From positions 62,001 to 126,000 of the forward strand of contig QQUY01000003.1 in NCBI GenBank assembly GCA_003385635.1: a DNA stretch of 64,000 nucleotides, given 5' to 3'. The number at the start of each line of letters is the position of its first letter. The stretch's first letter is position 1. This document shows positions 17,202 through 26,458 of this stretch, in pieces. A program made the position numbers and the translations under genes. Source of the DNA: Acidobacteriota bacterium (GTDB taxonomy: Bacteria > Acidobacteriota > Blastocatellia > Pyrinomonadales > Pyrinomonadaceae). Below the pieces are notes generated by a model, which was not told the origin of the DNA, ran no database searches, and saw only the letters and a list, made by a program, of their open reading frames with translations.

Positions 17202-17357
17202 TCGCACCCTGTTTTCGTCGCCACTTCCGGAGAATATGAAACCTGAAACGTAGTCTCAAGAAAGAGTAGCGAGAGAAGACAGATGATTCGAGATCTCGAA
17301 TCTGTCGTACCGACACCACAGTCCTGACGCCACCTGGCGGCGGACGTGGTGTTTTTT
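17202..17357 (+). ncRNA. Candidate leader RNA or small RNA upstream of the TonB-dependent receptor
   Basis: A ~155-nt transcript would run from the promoter to an intrinsic terminator. It contains an 18-bp perfect palindrome GATTCGAGATCTCGAATC (17285-17302), extended on both sides by GACAG/CTGTC, so a long first hairpin is likely. This is followed directly by the terminator hairpin. A 5-codon frame (ATG 17236, M-K-P-E-T-stop) preceded by CCGGAGA could be a leader peptide. The arrangement fits either a standalone small RNA or an attenuator controlling the receptor gene 66 bp further on. No known riboswitch class is recognised. Confidence 0.45.
17313..17357 (+). terminator. Intrinsic terminator before the TonB-dependent receptor gene
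   Basis: ACACCAC (17313-17319) pairs with GTGGTGT (17346-17352). Inside, GTCC/GGAC and CGCCA/TGGCG extend the stem, and TTTTTT follows at 17352-17357. This is the clearest intrinsic terminator in the window, and it lies upstream of a coding region, not downstream. Confidence 0.7.
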
Positions 17358-17422
17358 AGTTTGGTATTGAACGCCCCGGACCCCCTTCTTTCGCCAAGCC
17401 TTGCGTTCGTGAGGAAGTGGCA

Positions 17423-20400
17423 ATGTTGTATTCGCGAATTCTTGCAATCAGTTTCCTTATCATAGTTTCAGTTCTCCCGGCCTCTGTCTCAGGACAAGGC
17501 ACAAGCGGGACGATAGAGGGCGTGATCACCGACCAACACGGAGCAGTTATTCCCGGAGCGAGAGTACGTGTAAAAAGCGGCGAGAACACCACCGGCTCAC
17601 GCTTTTCGACGGTGACCAACAGGTCTGGCAGGTTCATTGTCGCCGATGTCTACCCGGGCTGGTACGAGATCACGGTATCGAAGGCAGATTTTCAGGACAT
17701 GAAAGGCGTTGTTCTCGTGGCTGTTGATGACACTGCTGTCTTTAACCGGCAGCTCCAGGTTGCGGTTCAAGAACCATACCGGGTGATCATCGATTCCACG
17801 GTCCAGATCGATCCGGCGAACACGATGATCGATACGAATATTACACAACGTCTGCTCGACGATCTTCCGAAGGGTACAAACATCTCAAGTACGTTCAAGT
17901 TTGCAGCAAACGTACGGCCGGAAGCTTTGAGTTGCTTCCGCGGTAACGAATTCGGAAGCGAATGCTTTCAGATAGATGGCGCCTCAGGGGCTGAAAATGT
18001 ATTCGTGGTGGACGGTCAAGAAGTTACCAACTTAGGCAACGGTCTATTGGCCGACATCAACAATCTCCCGGTTGAGCTCGCACAGGAGGTCCAGATCAGG
18101 TCGACGGGCTTCAACGCAGAATATGGCGGCGCGATCGGTGGGATGATCAATGTGGTGACGGCAGGTGGGAATAACGACTGGCACGGCAACCTTGGCATCG
18201 GATTCAGACCCAACAAATTTCAGGGTGCGCCCAACTTATTCATCAATCTCAATAGTTCACCGTCCGGGGAACTCAGGTATTTTCGTCCGAACAAGGACGG
18301 CGGCACTCATTTCTTCCCTAGTGCGTCAATCAGCGGACCGATCGTAAAGGATCGGTTGTGGGGCCTTATGACATACGCGCCCCAGCTAAGGAAAACTAAC
18401 CGAACGATCGATTTCTACTCGGATCCGTCGAATCCCACTCCACAATCCATCATCAGATCCGATACTTTTGTTGCCACAACGACGAATCAGTACGCTTTCT
18501 CGAGGATCGACGCACAGCCTATCGAGAGTGTTCGGGTTTTCGGGACATTTCTGTGGAACCCTCGGGCCGATAATGGTGAGTTCCCTCATCTCGATACGTG
18601 GGACACGCGTCTGCTGTCTCCAAACCCTCCGCCCATTACCTCTGCTGATTATGCAAAGAGAGGAGGCAGAAGGAACAGCAATTCTTACAATGCCCAGGCA
18701 ACCTGGATCCCTTACAAGTGGATGGTCGTGAACTTCCGTACGGGGCGGAGCTTTGAAAACAGTAAACTCCGTTCTTACGGCCTACCGACGGGAACGCGAT
18801 TCGCGGTTTCTACAGATTCGCTCCTCGACCCCTGTAACTCAGGCGAAATCAACATTCCAGAAGCGCTCCGATATTGCCGGGGCTTCAACACTGGACCGAA
18901 TCATCAGGTCCTTTGGAATGTTTCGACGCGCACAACTTACGACGCGGACGTCACTTTTGTCGGGATCGATGCTGCAGGCCGGCATAATGTCAAAACAGGC
19001 TGGCAGCTGAATGGTTTGTTCAATGACGCCCAAATCGACTTTGACTCAGACAATCGTTATGTCCTGCTTTATTACGGAGTAGAGCTTACGGCTTTCTCAG
19101 GGGTAGTTCCGATTCCTTTGCTTCCGCTCTGTGACTTCCAAAACATCGACCCGAACGATTCGAACTGTTCTCTCGGCACAGCGAGGGTCGTCAGACGCGG
19201 AATTTTCGGAAAAGCCGGCAGCGATAACATCGCACTTTTCGCGCAGGATTCCTGGACGATCAAGGACCGCATTACCGTCAACTACGGGTTGAGAGCCGAA
19301 AGCGAGATAGTGCCAAGCTTCCCCGATCCTGCAACGACAACGGACCTCGATTTCGGCTGGGGAGACAAACTCGCGCCGAGACTGGGCGTAGCGTTAGACT
19401 TATTTGGCACTGGTAGAACGAAGGTTTTTGGAAGCTACGGATGGTTTTACGACCGCTTCAAATATAATCTTCCGAGGAAATTATTTGGCGGGGAGATCTT
19501 CCAGGACGGATTCGCTCAAATAGTTCCATCACGTGGACTTACTCCTTTCGATTACACGGTAGAGGCGATGCTCGGCGGCCGCGGTATCATACGTGGCAAT
19601 GAATGCCCTATTACATCGGGAAACACCGGCTATGTCGAATGTGAGCTTGACAGAGTCGTTCCCGTTAATGCGGTTGATGCAAATCCTTTTGTGGGCGATG
19701 GCGCGGTTGACCCCGATCTTGAAGCAATGCGCCAGAGCGAATACACGATCGGAATGGAGCAAGAAATAGGGAACAACTTTCTGCTCGCCGCCAGGTTCAC
19801 CCACAAACAGCTCGATCAGGCGATCGAGGATATCGGCACTCTCAATGACCAGGGTCAATTTGCCTGGGTAATTGGTAACCCCGGTGAAGGTCTGGCATGC
19901 GAGATCGCGCGAACGGGTAATCTGCCATGCACGGATGAGAAGCGTACCTATGACGCGGTAGAGATACGAGTAGATAAGCGGGCTCAGAAATACTTTTTCA
20001 ATGCCAACTACACCTGGAGTCGCCTGTACGGCAATTACTCGGGACATACCAATTCAGACCTGAACGGACAGATCCAGCCGAATCTAACCTCAGTTTTCGA
20101 CCTGCCTTCACTGGGATGGACGGCAAACGGTGAACCGGATGACGGTTTATTGCAGACTGACAGGACACATGTATTCAAGGCGTTTGGAGGTTATACCTTC
20201 AACTGGTTCCGCGACCGAACTAACCAAACCACGGTTTCGGGCTTTACGACAATCCAGTCGGGAACGCCTGTAACGACGCAATACACGTTACGCCCCTCGT
20301 CGTTTGGACGCTGGTCGTTTGGACGCTGGTCTGTGTTGTTCGGCCGCGGGGATCTGGGACGAACCGAGGTGTTTACTGAGACGGATCTCGCCATACGTCA

Positions 20401-20725
20401 CACATACCGGTTCGGCCGGGACAACAGGTTCTCAGTTGAGCCATATATTGAGATCCGGAATATTTTCGACGAGAGAAATGAGGTAGGTCGTTACCAACTA
20501 ATTTCAATCATCGCGTTCAGCCAGCAGGTACTACAAGCCGCCGGCTGTGATACCTGTGACAGCCCCGTTGGAGTCTTAGATACTATTTTTAACGGGGGAG
20601 GGATCGAGCAGTTCGTCCTGGCCCACCTTGAGGCCAATCCGACGGATCGGAGCAATGCATATAAGCACCCCTGGCTTTTCCAGGCGCCGCGGGATGTGAG
20701 ATTCGGGTTCAAATTTGCGTTCTGA
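17423..20725 (+). CDS. Oar-like TonB-dependent receptor with carboxypeptidase-regulatory domain
   Basis: 1100 residues from ATG 17423 (GAGGAA just upstream); a GTG two codons earlier is possible. Signal peptide ~1-25 ('ISFLIIVSVLPASVSGQG'); carboxypeptidase-regulatory-like Ig domain ~28-110 ('GTIEGVITDQHGAVIPGARV', 'SGRFIVADVYPGWYEITVSK'); TonB plug ~115-245 with 'VFVVDGQEVTN' and 'STGFNAEYGGAIGGMINVVT'; then a long outer-membrane beta-barrel ending 'PRDVRFGFKFAF' with a C-terminal aromatic residue. Such acidobacterial Oar/SusC-like receptors import large substrates in a TonB-dependent way. No SusD-like partner is present. A 15-bp tandem repeat near 20302-20330 duplicates 'FGRWS' in the barrel. 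The gene meets the TPR kinase gene tail to tail, 18 bp apart. Confidence 0.92.
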   Translation: MLYSRILAISFLIIVSVLPASVSGQGTSGTIEGVITDQHGAVIPGARVRVKSGENTTGSRFSTVTNRSGRFIVADVYPGWYEITVSKADFQDMKGVVLVAVDDTAVFNRQLQVAVQEPYRVIIDSTVQIDPANTMIDTNITQRLLDDLPKGTNISSTFKFAANVRPEALSCFRGNEFGSECFQIDGASGAENVFVVDGQEVTNLGNGLLADINNLPVELAQEVQIRSTGFNAEYGGAIGGMINVVTAGGNNDWHGNLGIGFRPNKFQGAPNLFINLNSSPSGELRYFRPNKDGGTHFFPSASISGPIVKDRLWGLMTYAPQLRKTNRTIDFYSDPSNPTPQSIIRSDTFVATTTNQYAFSRIDAQPIESVRVFGTFLWNPRADNGEFPHLDTWDTRLLSPNPPPITSADYAKRGGRRNSNSYNAQATWIPYKWMVVNFRTGRSFENSKLRSYGLPTGTRFAVSTDSLLDPCNSGEINIPEALRYCRGFNTGPNHQVLWNVSTRTTYDADVTFVGIDAAGRHNVKTGWQLNGLFNDAQIDFDSDNRYVLLYYGVELTAFSGVVPIPLLPLCDFQNIDPNDSNCSLGTARVVRRGIFGKAGSDNIALFAQDSWTIKDRITVNYGLRAESEIVPSFPDPATTTDLDFGWGDKLAPRLGVALDLFGTGRTKVFGSYGWFYDRFKYNLPRKLFGGEIFQDGFAQIVPSRGLTPFDYTVEAMLGGRGIIRGNECPITSGNTGYVECELDRVVPVNAVDANPFVGDGAVDPDLEAMRQSEYTIGMEQEIGNNFLLAARFTHKQLDQAIEDIGTLNDQGQFAWVIGNPGEGLACEIARTGNLPCTDEKRTYDAVEIRVDKRAQKYFFNANYTWSRLYGNYSGHTNSDLNGQIQPNLTSVFDLPSLGWTANGEPDDGLLQTDRTHVFKAFGGYTFNWFRDRTNQTTVSGFTTIQSGTPVTTQYTLRPSSFGRWSFGRWSVLFGRGDLGRTEVFTETDLAIRHTYRFGRDNRFSVEPYIEIRNIFDERNEVGRYQLISIIAFSQQVLQAAGCDTCDSPVGVLDTIFNGGGIEQFVLAHLEANPTDRSNAYKHPWLFQAPRDVRFGFKFAF

Positions 20726-20743
20726 ACTAACCGAGTCTAGTCG

Positions 20744-23700
20744 CTAAAGCTCGGCGTATTCCTTCCTGGCCGCTATCAGGTCAGGGAGGTCCTCGTCGGC
20801 ATCCTTCCACATCTCGAAGAAGCTCTCGTACTCCTTTTTGCTCTTCATAGCCCGGGCCTTTCCCAATTGAGCCAACGGGTAAAGGGGTGACACGGGCCAC
20901 AACCCCTGATTGTCGAGGATGGTCTGAAATTCTCGTCTCGCCGCATCGTGCTCTCCAAGAGCCAGGTAAGCCCGACCTTTGAGCGTAAAGTACCAGAAGT
21001 TAAAAGCGCGGTGATAGGGGGTCATGCCTTCAAGATGCACAAGGGCATCCCTTGGCCGGTTTTCTTCCAGTGCAAGCACAGCCTCTGGCCAGCTCACCTC
21101 GACCGATACGATCTTGGTGTCAGGATACTCATCCCGAATCGAGCTTATGATCTCGCGAGAGCGTTCAGCATCGCCGCACATAGCCAAAACAACAGCAGTT
21201 GCGGCCGTTATCTTCATCGTACCGAAATGCGGAAACTCGACTTCCGGCTTAACAGCATGCTTCCTCGCCTCATCGCACATTCTGATCATTGCGCTGTGCA
21301 GGTCGAAAAAACCAATGACCGTACCCCGGTCTGACTTAGAGTGCTTCATAGTGGCGGCGACGTAGTTGTCATATAGACGTTTCCCTTCGTCGTACTTACC
21401 CTTGAATAAAGCCAGCTCCCCGAATCCAGGATGATTCGGTCCTTTCTGTTCGAACAAGGCGTTCTGCCGTTTTAGCTCGTCCTCATCATCTTGAATTACC
21501 GCGATGTCAAACCGCTGGCGACGGTAGACCCAGAAGTTCATATTCGCGCCGTTCTCCGCTGCGAATTCGATCGCCCGCTTTGCTTCCTCGTATCGACCCA
21601 GCGCGATGTAATTGTCGACAACTCTAATATGATATTGAGAAACGCTGGGATCGAGCCGTACCGCTTCCTCGGCCGCCTTTAACGCCTTTCGAAATTGCCC
21701 CAACTGCCATTGGTATATGTACGCGAGTCCTGCGACTGCTTCGACATCTCTCGGGTATTTCGCTCTAAGTTCTTCATAAGCGGAGACCTCTTTCTCGGTC
21801 TCGAACGTTACCCCGTAATGGAAGGCTGAAATAGAAAGTCTTTCTCTGTCCGGAAGACGGTCTCTCAGCTCGAACGCTTTTGAAGCAGCCTCAATCGATT
21901 CCCTCCGCATTCTGTTCCGTCTGTAAGCAGTCGAAAGCAGCTTCCAGCCCATCGCAAACCCCGGATCCATTTTTACTGCTCTCTCCGCGTTTTCCATCAT
22001 GCCATGCGCATCATTTCGACTTTGGGCTTCAACTCCGTCCGAATAGGCCCTAAGCGCCTCTAGAGAACTGGTCGTTACCTCCTCAAGCGGCCTGTCTGTC
22101 CTTTTGATCGTAGCCAGAGATTCACCCAATTTAGCCCTCAAGTCACTTGCCGCCTCCGAAAGTGCATCCAGTATCTCGTCTTGTTGCTGACTGGTGGTTG
22201 GAACCTGTGCTGCCGCTATTACTTCACCTGTTTGACCGTTCATCGCGCTCAGGTCTACAAGATAGGCTTCCCCAATTCTTGAGATGGTACCGGCAACATA
22301 TGCTTTCAGATTTCTTCGCTTGCAGATCTCGGCGGCCACTTCCTTGGTGATTGGCTCACCGGGCTCCCGCTTCATCAGCTTCAGCGTTTTTTCGATTTCG
22401 GCATTCGGGTAGATCTTCAGGAAAGGAGACTGGTTCAATGCGATCGTGAGGGCGCTCTTCATCGTTCCGTCCAGGATCTCTTCGCCGGTAGTGTTTTCAA
22501 ACTCGGTAAGGAGTATCTCGTCCTTGTCAGTTAGTGGAGGCGGGGTTGTCGATGAGACATAGTAATTGTACGAATAGTATCCGGCGACCGCGAGCAAAGG
22601 CACGATAATAAGAAGAGCGAGCCCGGCAAACGCTCTATTGTTCTGCGCATAGGCGTACACACGCTGAGCGGTCGAGAGGTGGGTGCTTACCGCTTGTTGG
22701 CGATCGCGGCCCGTGTTCCGCAATCCGCCGTCTGTCGATTCCGCCTTCTCTAGCTCGTCGCCGGTATCTATGTTCATTCGGCTGATCGAACGTGTCAGCC
22801 TTTGAACCTGCGGCCTCGGCTCAAGCTCCTGTGCAAGAGACTTCAGGTCGAAAAGAAGATCCTCAACTGATTGGTACCGATCCGCCGGGTCCTTGGCCAG
22901 CGTCCTGTGGACTATATTCCAGACTCCCTCGTTGACATCTACGAGTTCGTCCGGCTCTCTGTCGATGATCGCCATCATCCGATGGGCGACGGATGGGCCC
23001 TCAAAAGGCACTTTGCCCGCCAGCATCTCGTAAAGCACAACACCGACGGACCAGATATCGGTTCGCTCGTCAGTGTCTTCGCCTTTCGCCTGTTCGGGCG
23101 ACATGTATGCCACCGTACCCAGGAGCATCCCGGAAACCGTGTCGACGAGCGGAAGCGTCTTGTCTCCAAGCGAGAAGAACGAAGGGTCGATCCCCTTCCG
23201 CAGTTTTGCAAGCCCGAAGTCGAGGACCTTTATGTACCCGTCCTCACGGATCATCACGTTTTCCGGCTTGACGTCGCGGTGGACTATGCCCGCGCGGTGC
23301 GCTGCAGCGAGCGCTTCGGACAGCTGAATGCCGATCTCAAGCGCTTCCGGTTCGGGGATCGTGTTTTCTTTCCCGACAAGTTCGCGGAGGGTATTGCCAT
23401 CGACGAATTCCGTGACGATAAACCGGCGTTCGCCGGTTTGGCCGCTCTCATAGACCGTAAGAATGTTCGGGTGGTTCAGGGAGGATGCGGCCTGCATTTC
23501 CTGCAGGAATCGGTTCGTCTTTTCGGGATCGCGGCTCAGATCCTCACGCAAAAGCTTGATGGCTACCTTTCGGTTGAGCTTGGTGTCCTTGGCAAGATAG
23601 ATCTCGCCCATACCCCCGCGGCCGATCAGCTTCAGGATCCTGAAGTGGCCGAGCATCTCGCCCTCGTTCAACTTGCCCGCGGCGAGAATCTCTTCAGCAA

Positions 23701-23899
23701 TCTCCGGAATTTCGCAGATCGCACCGCCTTCAAGAAAGCTGTTGGCGTTGTCAGCTATATGGAGAAGCGATCTGACCTCGGAGAGGACCTCCTTGTCGTC
23801 ACCACATTCAGATCTTAGAAATCCATCCAGATCCGCACTTTCGAGCTCGGAGGCCCGGCCAAAGATCTGTCGTACTTGTTTCCTCTGGTCTTCATTCAT
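20744..23899 (-). CDS. Ser/Thr protein kinase with TPR sensor domain, coupled to ECF sigma
   Basis: 1051 residues from ATG 23899, which overlaps the sigma stop as ATGA and matches the paralogues' N-termini. Order: shared N-terminal domain ~1-75 ('SFLEGGAICEIPEIAEEI'); kinase ~85-355 with 'IGRGGMG', Lys115, 'HRDVKPEN' (Asp209) and 'DFG' (227-229); linker; transmembrane helix ~424-446; a TolB/FlgO-like domain ('DEILLTEFENTTGEEILDGT', 'AYVAGTISRIGEAYLVDLSA'); then TPR-like repeats over ~400 residues ('YPRDVEAVAGLAYIYQWQLG', 'GRYEEAKRAIEFAAENGA'). All catalytic residues are present. The domain plan equals that of the 9584-12208 kinase, but similarity outside the kinase domain is low. Confidence 0.93.
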   Translation of the reverse strand: MNEDQRKQVRQIFGRASELESADLDGFLRSECGDDKEVLSEVRSLLHIADNANSFLEGGAICEIPEIAEEILAAGKLNEGEMLGHFRILKLIGRGGMGEIYLAKDTKLNRKVAIKLLREDLSRDPEKTNRFLQEMQAASSLNHPNILTVYESGQTGERRFIVTEFVDGNTLRELVGKENTIPEPEALEIGIQLSEALAAAHRAGIVHRDVKPENVMIREDGYIKVLDFGLAKLRKGIDPSFFSLGDKTLPLVDTVSGMLLGTVAYMSPEQAKGEDTDERTDIWSVGVVLYEMLAGKVPFEGPSVAHRMMAIIDREPDELVDVNEGVWNIVHRTLAKDPADRYQSVEDLLFDLKSLAQELEPRPQVQRLTRSISRMNIDTGDELEKAESTDGGLRNTGRDRQQAVSTHLSTAQRVYAYAQNNRAFAGLALLIIVPLLAVAGYYSYNYYVSSTTPPPLTDKDEILLTEFENTTGEEILDGTMKSALTIALNQSPFLKIYPNAEIEKTLKLMKREPGEPITKEVAAEICKRRNLKAYVAGTISRIGEAYLVDLSAMNGQTGEVIAAAQVPTTSQQQDEILDALSEAASDLRAKLGESLATIKRTDRPLEEVTTSSLEALRAYSDGVEAQSRNDAHGMMENAERAVKMDPGFAMGWKLLSTAYRRNRMRRESIEAASKAFELRDRLPDRERLSISAFHYGVTFETEKEVSAYEELRAKYPRDVEAVAGLAYIYQWQLGQFRKALKAAEEAVRLDPSVSQYHIRVVDNYIALGRYEEAKRAIEFAAENGANMNFWVYRRQRFDIAVIQDDEDELKRQNALFEQKGPNHPGFGELALFKGKYDEGKRLYDNYVAATMKHSKSDRGTVIGFFDLHSAMIRMCDEARKHAVKPEVEFPHFGTMKITAATAVVLAMCGDAERSREIISSIRDEYPDTKIVSVEVSWPEAVLALEENRPRDALVHLEGMTPYHRAFNFWYFTLKGRAYLALGEHDAARREFQTILDNQGLWPVSPLYPLAQLGKARAMKSKKEYESFFEMWKDADEDLPDLIAARKEYAEL

Positions 23900-24477
23900 G
23901 TCCGCCTCGTCAGTTCCCTGTACAGCCAGGCCTTTGCCATACTCCACTCCCTGGCGACCGTCGATCTTGAAAGACCCATTACTTCCGCGGTCTCTTCCAG
24001 CGTCATACCGCTGAAGTATCTGAGCTCAACCACCTTCACTTGCTGCGGATAGATTTCCTCAAGCCGCTGAAGCGCCTCGTCGAGCGCAAAAAGATCGATA
24101 CTACTCTTACCTGCGTCAACCGCGGTCTTTTCGTCCAAAGTTAGTTTGATCGGATTGCCTCCACGCTTCTTTCTATTCTTCGCGCGTGCGTAATCGATCA
24201 GCACCTGTCGCATCGCGTTTGCCGCGATGGCGAAGAAATGCGTGCGGCTTTCCAGGTCAGGGGTTTTCTGATCTATCAGTTTGATAAAGGCTTCATTGAT
24301 GAGGGCAGTCGTTTGAAGGGTATGGCCGGGACGTTCTCGTCGGATGTAGGCGTGCGCCTGGCGGTGAAGCTCGGCATGAACGATCGGCAGCAGCTGGTCG
24401 AGGACCTCAAGATCACCATCGCTCCATTCACGGAGCATTCTGGTAACGCTTTCCCCGGGGAGATCTGAGCTGGCCAT
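23896..24477 (-). CDS. ECF-type RNA polymerase sigma factor, second cassette
   Basis: 193 residues from ATG 24477 ('MASSDLPGESVTRMLREWSD'), the start that matches the length of the first sigma factor; 31 further codons to 24570 are open but lack similarity. It carries the same signatures: 'GHTLQTTALINEAFIKLIDQ', 'RTHFFAIAANAMRQVLIDYA' and the region-4 helix-turn-helix 'MTLEETAEVMGLSRSTVARE'. No anti-sigma gene is adjacent. The stop overlaps the kinase start, so expression is coupled. A small secreted protein gene diverges 188 bp upstream. Confidence 0.92.
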   Translation of the reverse strand: MASSDLPGESVTRMLREWSDGDLEVLDQLLPIVHAELHRQAHAYIRRERPGHTLQTTALINEAFIKLIDQKTPDLESRTHFFAIAANAMRQVLIDYARAKNRKKRGGNPIKLTLDEKTAVDAGKSSIDLFALDEALQRLEEIYPQQVKVVELRYFSGMTLEETAEVMGLSRSTVAREWSMAKAWLYRELTRRT

Positions 24478-24665
24478 CTTACCGGGAATCCTAGCACGCA
24501 AATTTCGGATTGGGAACGAAAATTCGGACAGATCTCTGCCGGGCAAGAGTATCTGTGACTCCACACCCACTTGGCCTCTAAAAAAACTTGAGACGGTTTT
24601 GTGATCTCTATCGCCCTACTGAATGAAGGCCGATCGGCGCTTCAAATTCATTCGGAGGTAGAAAG

Positions 24666-25115
24666 ATGAAAACGCAAATAATTACGCTTACAGCACTTAT
24701 CGTACTCTCCATCGCAGCTCCTATCTATGCACAGACAAACGTCATCAGGGCCGAGGTTCCGTTCGACTTCGGGGTCAGGGGCGAAACTCTTCAGGCGGGT
24801 GAGTACACGATAAGCCAGGGGATCGACAACAGTGGACAAAGGATGGTCTGGATACTCGAGATGGAAGACAAATCGGTAGTTCTGCTCGCAAGATCGAGAC
24901 ACAATCCTGACGCAGAAGATAAGCCCTCACTGGTCTTTAACCGATACGGGGAACGCTATTTCCTATCCAGCTTCGTAGCGCCCGGGTCAAAGATCGAGCT
25001 TCCAACCTCGAAAGCAGAGAAACAAGCGAGGAAGCTTGAGGGCTCCAATCTCGCCAAAGGCGGACCAGGAAAGAACCGAAAGGGCTTCGTGGTGGTTGAG
25101 GCAACTGTAGACTAG
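24666..25115 (+). CDS. Small exported protein of an acidobacterial type, unknown function
   Basis: 149 residues with ribosome binding site CGGAGGTAG. Signal peptide 'IITLTALIVLSIAAPIYAQ'. The mature part begins 'VIRAEVPFDFGVRGETLQAG' and 'EYTISQGID', then 'WILEMEDKSVVLLARSR', 'PSLVFNRYGERYFLSSF' and a basic C-terminus. Proteins with 'ANVPFDF..G...LPAG.Y.I' and 'LVFH+YG..YFL..+W' are frequent in Acidobacteria; their role is unknown. It is divergent from the second ECF sigma-kinase cassette and could be a target of that sigma factor. Confidence 0.75.
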   Translation: MKTQIITLTALIVLSIAAPIYAQTNVIRAEVPFDFGVRGETLQAGEYTISQGIDNSGQRMVWILEMEDKSVVLLARSRHNPDAEDKPSLVFNRYGERYFLSSFVAPGSKIELPTSKAEKQARKLEGSNLAKGGPGKNRKGFVVVEATVD

Positions 25116-25160
25116 TTGCGATCCGTCTCGCTTCGGAGCGACGACTCCAAAGCAGGGTGC

Positions 25161-25193
25161 GCGGCTGCTGTCCGGTCTTCGGATGGCAGCCGC
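25161..25193 (+). terminator. Hairpin after the exported-protein gene
   Basis: GCGGCTGC (25161-25168) pairs with GCAGCCGC (25186-25193), with TCCG/CGGA inside the loop. TGAATTGTTTT follows. A probable terminator of the gene ending at 25115. Confidence 0.5.
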
Positions 25194-25378
25194 TGAATTG
25201 TTTTCGTGCGTTAGCCTTGAATTGTCGAATTCAGGTTTGCTCTGGATGGGTCTACGGGGCTGAGCAATTCGGTTTCCAGTTTCCAAAACTACTGAACGTC
25301 GCACTAAAACATCTCAGGTTTATTGGAGTCCCTACAGCAGCCTAACTTTATCTTTCACGCATTTGGTTGAGAAGAATG

Positions 25379-25403
25379 GCTCCGACCGCCACCTGGTCGG
25401 AGC
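25379..25403. terminator. Hairpin downstream of the exchanger gene
   Basis: GCTCCGACC (25379-25387) and GGTCGGAGC (25395-25403) form a perfect 9-bp stem around GCCACCT. It lies 90 bp past the end of the minus-strand exchanger gene and lacks a U-tract; it may also be a dispersed palindromic element. The remainder of 25116-25492 shows nothing else. Confidence 0.35.
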
Positions 25404-25492
25404 GACCGCAGCCCGATCCAACTGACACGGACCTTGATGTGTCGCGTCGATTCAACATCTCGCGGCCGGATTTCGCAGAGAGATCGACGCAA

Positions 25493-26458
25493 CTAAACGA
25501 CTGTCGATATCAGGTAGGATGCGTAAGCAACGTAGGCGACGGTTAGCACCGCACCCTCATACCGGTTGATTCTCCCGGTCCTGCCGAAACCGTAGCCGAA
25601 AAGGAAGATCGAGACCGTAAGCACCGACATCACGACGACGTCCCTCCAAAGCACCTCGGGCCCGACATCGAACGGCGAGATCATTCCGGCGATTCCTACA
25701 ACTGCAAGCGTGTTGAAGAGATTCGAGCCGAGTATGTTTCCGAGAGCGAGATCATCTTCGCCGTTTCGGGCAGCGATAATGCTCGAAGCAAGCTCCGGCA
25801 AAGAGGTTCCCAGAGCCACAACCGTTAATCCGATGATCAGATCGCTGATGCCGAGGCTGGTAGCGATCTCCACGGCGCCCCAAACCAGAAGCCTCGAGCT
25901 GACGATCAAGAGCGCAAGACCCGCGACGAGCCAGGCGATCGCTCTTGTGATCGGCATCGCGGATTTTTCGAGTTCCAGTTCTACATCTTCCGCAAACTTG
26001 TCCTTCCTTTTACGCAGGCCTTCGCGAACCGTCCAAAACATCAGTCCACCGAAAATCGCGAGGAGCAATGCGGCGTCGAATCGTCCGATACCGCTGTCGT
26101 AGAGCTGAACCGCGACCAGTGCGGTGATCAGAGAAAGTACGGGAAGTTCTTTTCGAAGAACCGCGGAATCTACCGTGATCGGAAAGATGATCGCCGAGAC
26201 CCCGAGGATCAGACCGATGTTCGCGATGTTCGAGCCGTAAGCGTTCCCGACCGCAATTCCCGCATTTCCCTCCGCGGCAGCGAATGCGGAAACCACCATC
26301 TCCGGAGCGGAGGTCCCGAAACCGACTATCACCATGCCGATCAGAAGCGGTGGCATCCCGAAGTGCTTTGCGGTGGAAGCGGCGCCTTCGACAAATCTGT
26401 CTGCACTCCAGATCAGCAGGATCAATCCACCTATAAGAGCGACGATCGCGAGTGTCAT
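25493..26458 (-). CDS. yrbG: Calcium/sodium (cation) antiporter, YrbG/CaxA family
   Basis: 321 residues, about ten transmembrane helices. The two inverted alpha-repeats of the Ca2+/cation exchanger superfamily are visible: 'VGFGTSAPEMVVSAFAA' with 'GNAYGSNIANIGLILG' in the first half, and 'VALGTSLPELASSIIAAR' with 'GNILGSNLFNTLAVVG' in the second. The Glu in each GTS-x-PE motif binds the cation. A ~25-residue charged loop after helix 5 separates the halves. The family exchanges Ca2+ or K+ for Na+ or H+ across the inner membrane; which ions are moved here cannot be told from sequence. Confidence 0.9.
   Translation of the reverse strand: MTLAIVALIGGLILLIWSADRFVEGAASTAKHFGMPPLLIGMVIVGFGTSAPEMVVSAFAAAEGNAGIAVGNAYGSNIANIGLILGVSAIIFPITVDSAVLRKELPVLSLITALVAVQLYDSGIGRFDAALLLAIFGGLMFWTVREGLRKRKDKFAEDVELELEKSAMPITRAIAWLVAGLALLIVSSRLLVWGAVEIATSLGISDLIIGLTVVALGTSLPELASSIIAARNGEDDLALGNILGSNLFNTLAVVGIAGMISPFDVGPEVLWRDVVVMSVLTVSIFLFGYGFGRTGRINRYEGAVLTVAYVAYASYLISTVV

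Noticed and set aside
22871-23818. Plus-strand open frame of 315 codons opposite the TPR kinase gene
   Set aside because: It is the complement of an intact kinase domain with all catalytic motifs; its own translation is Arg/His/Val-rich and matches nothing.
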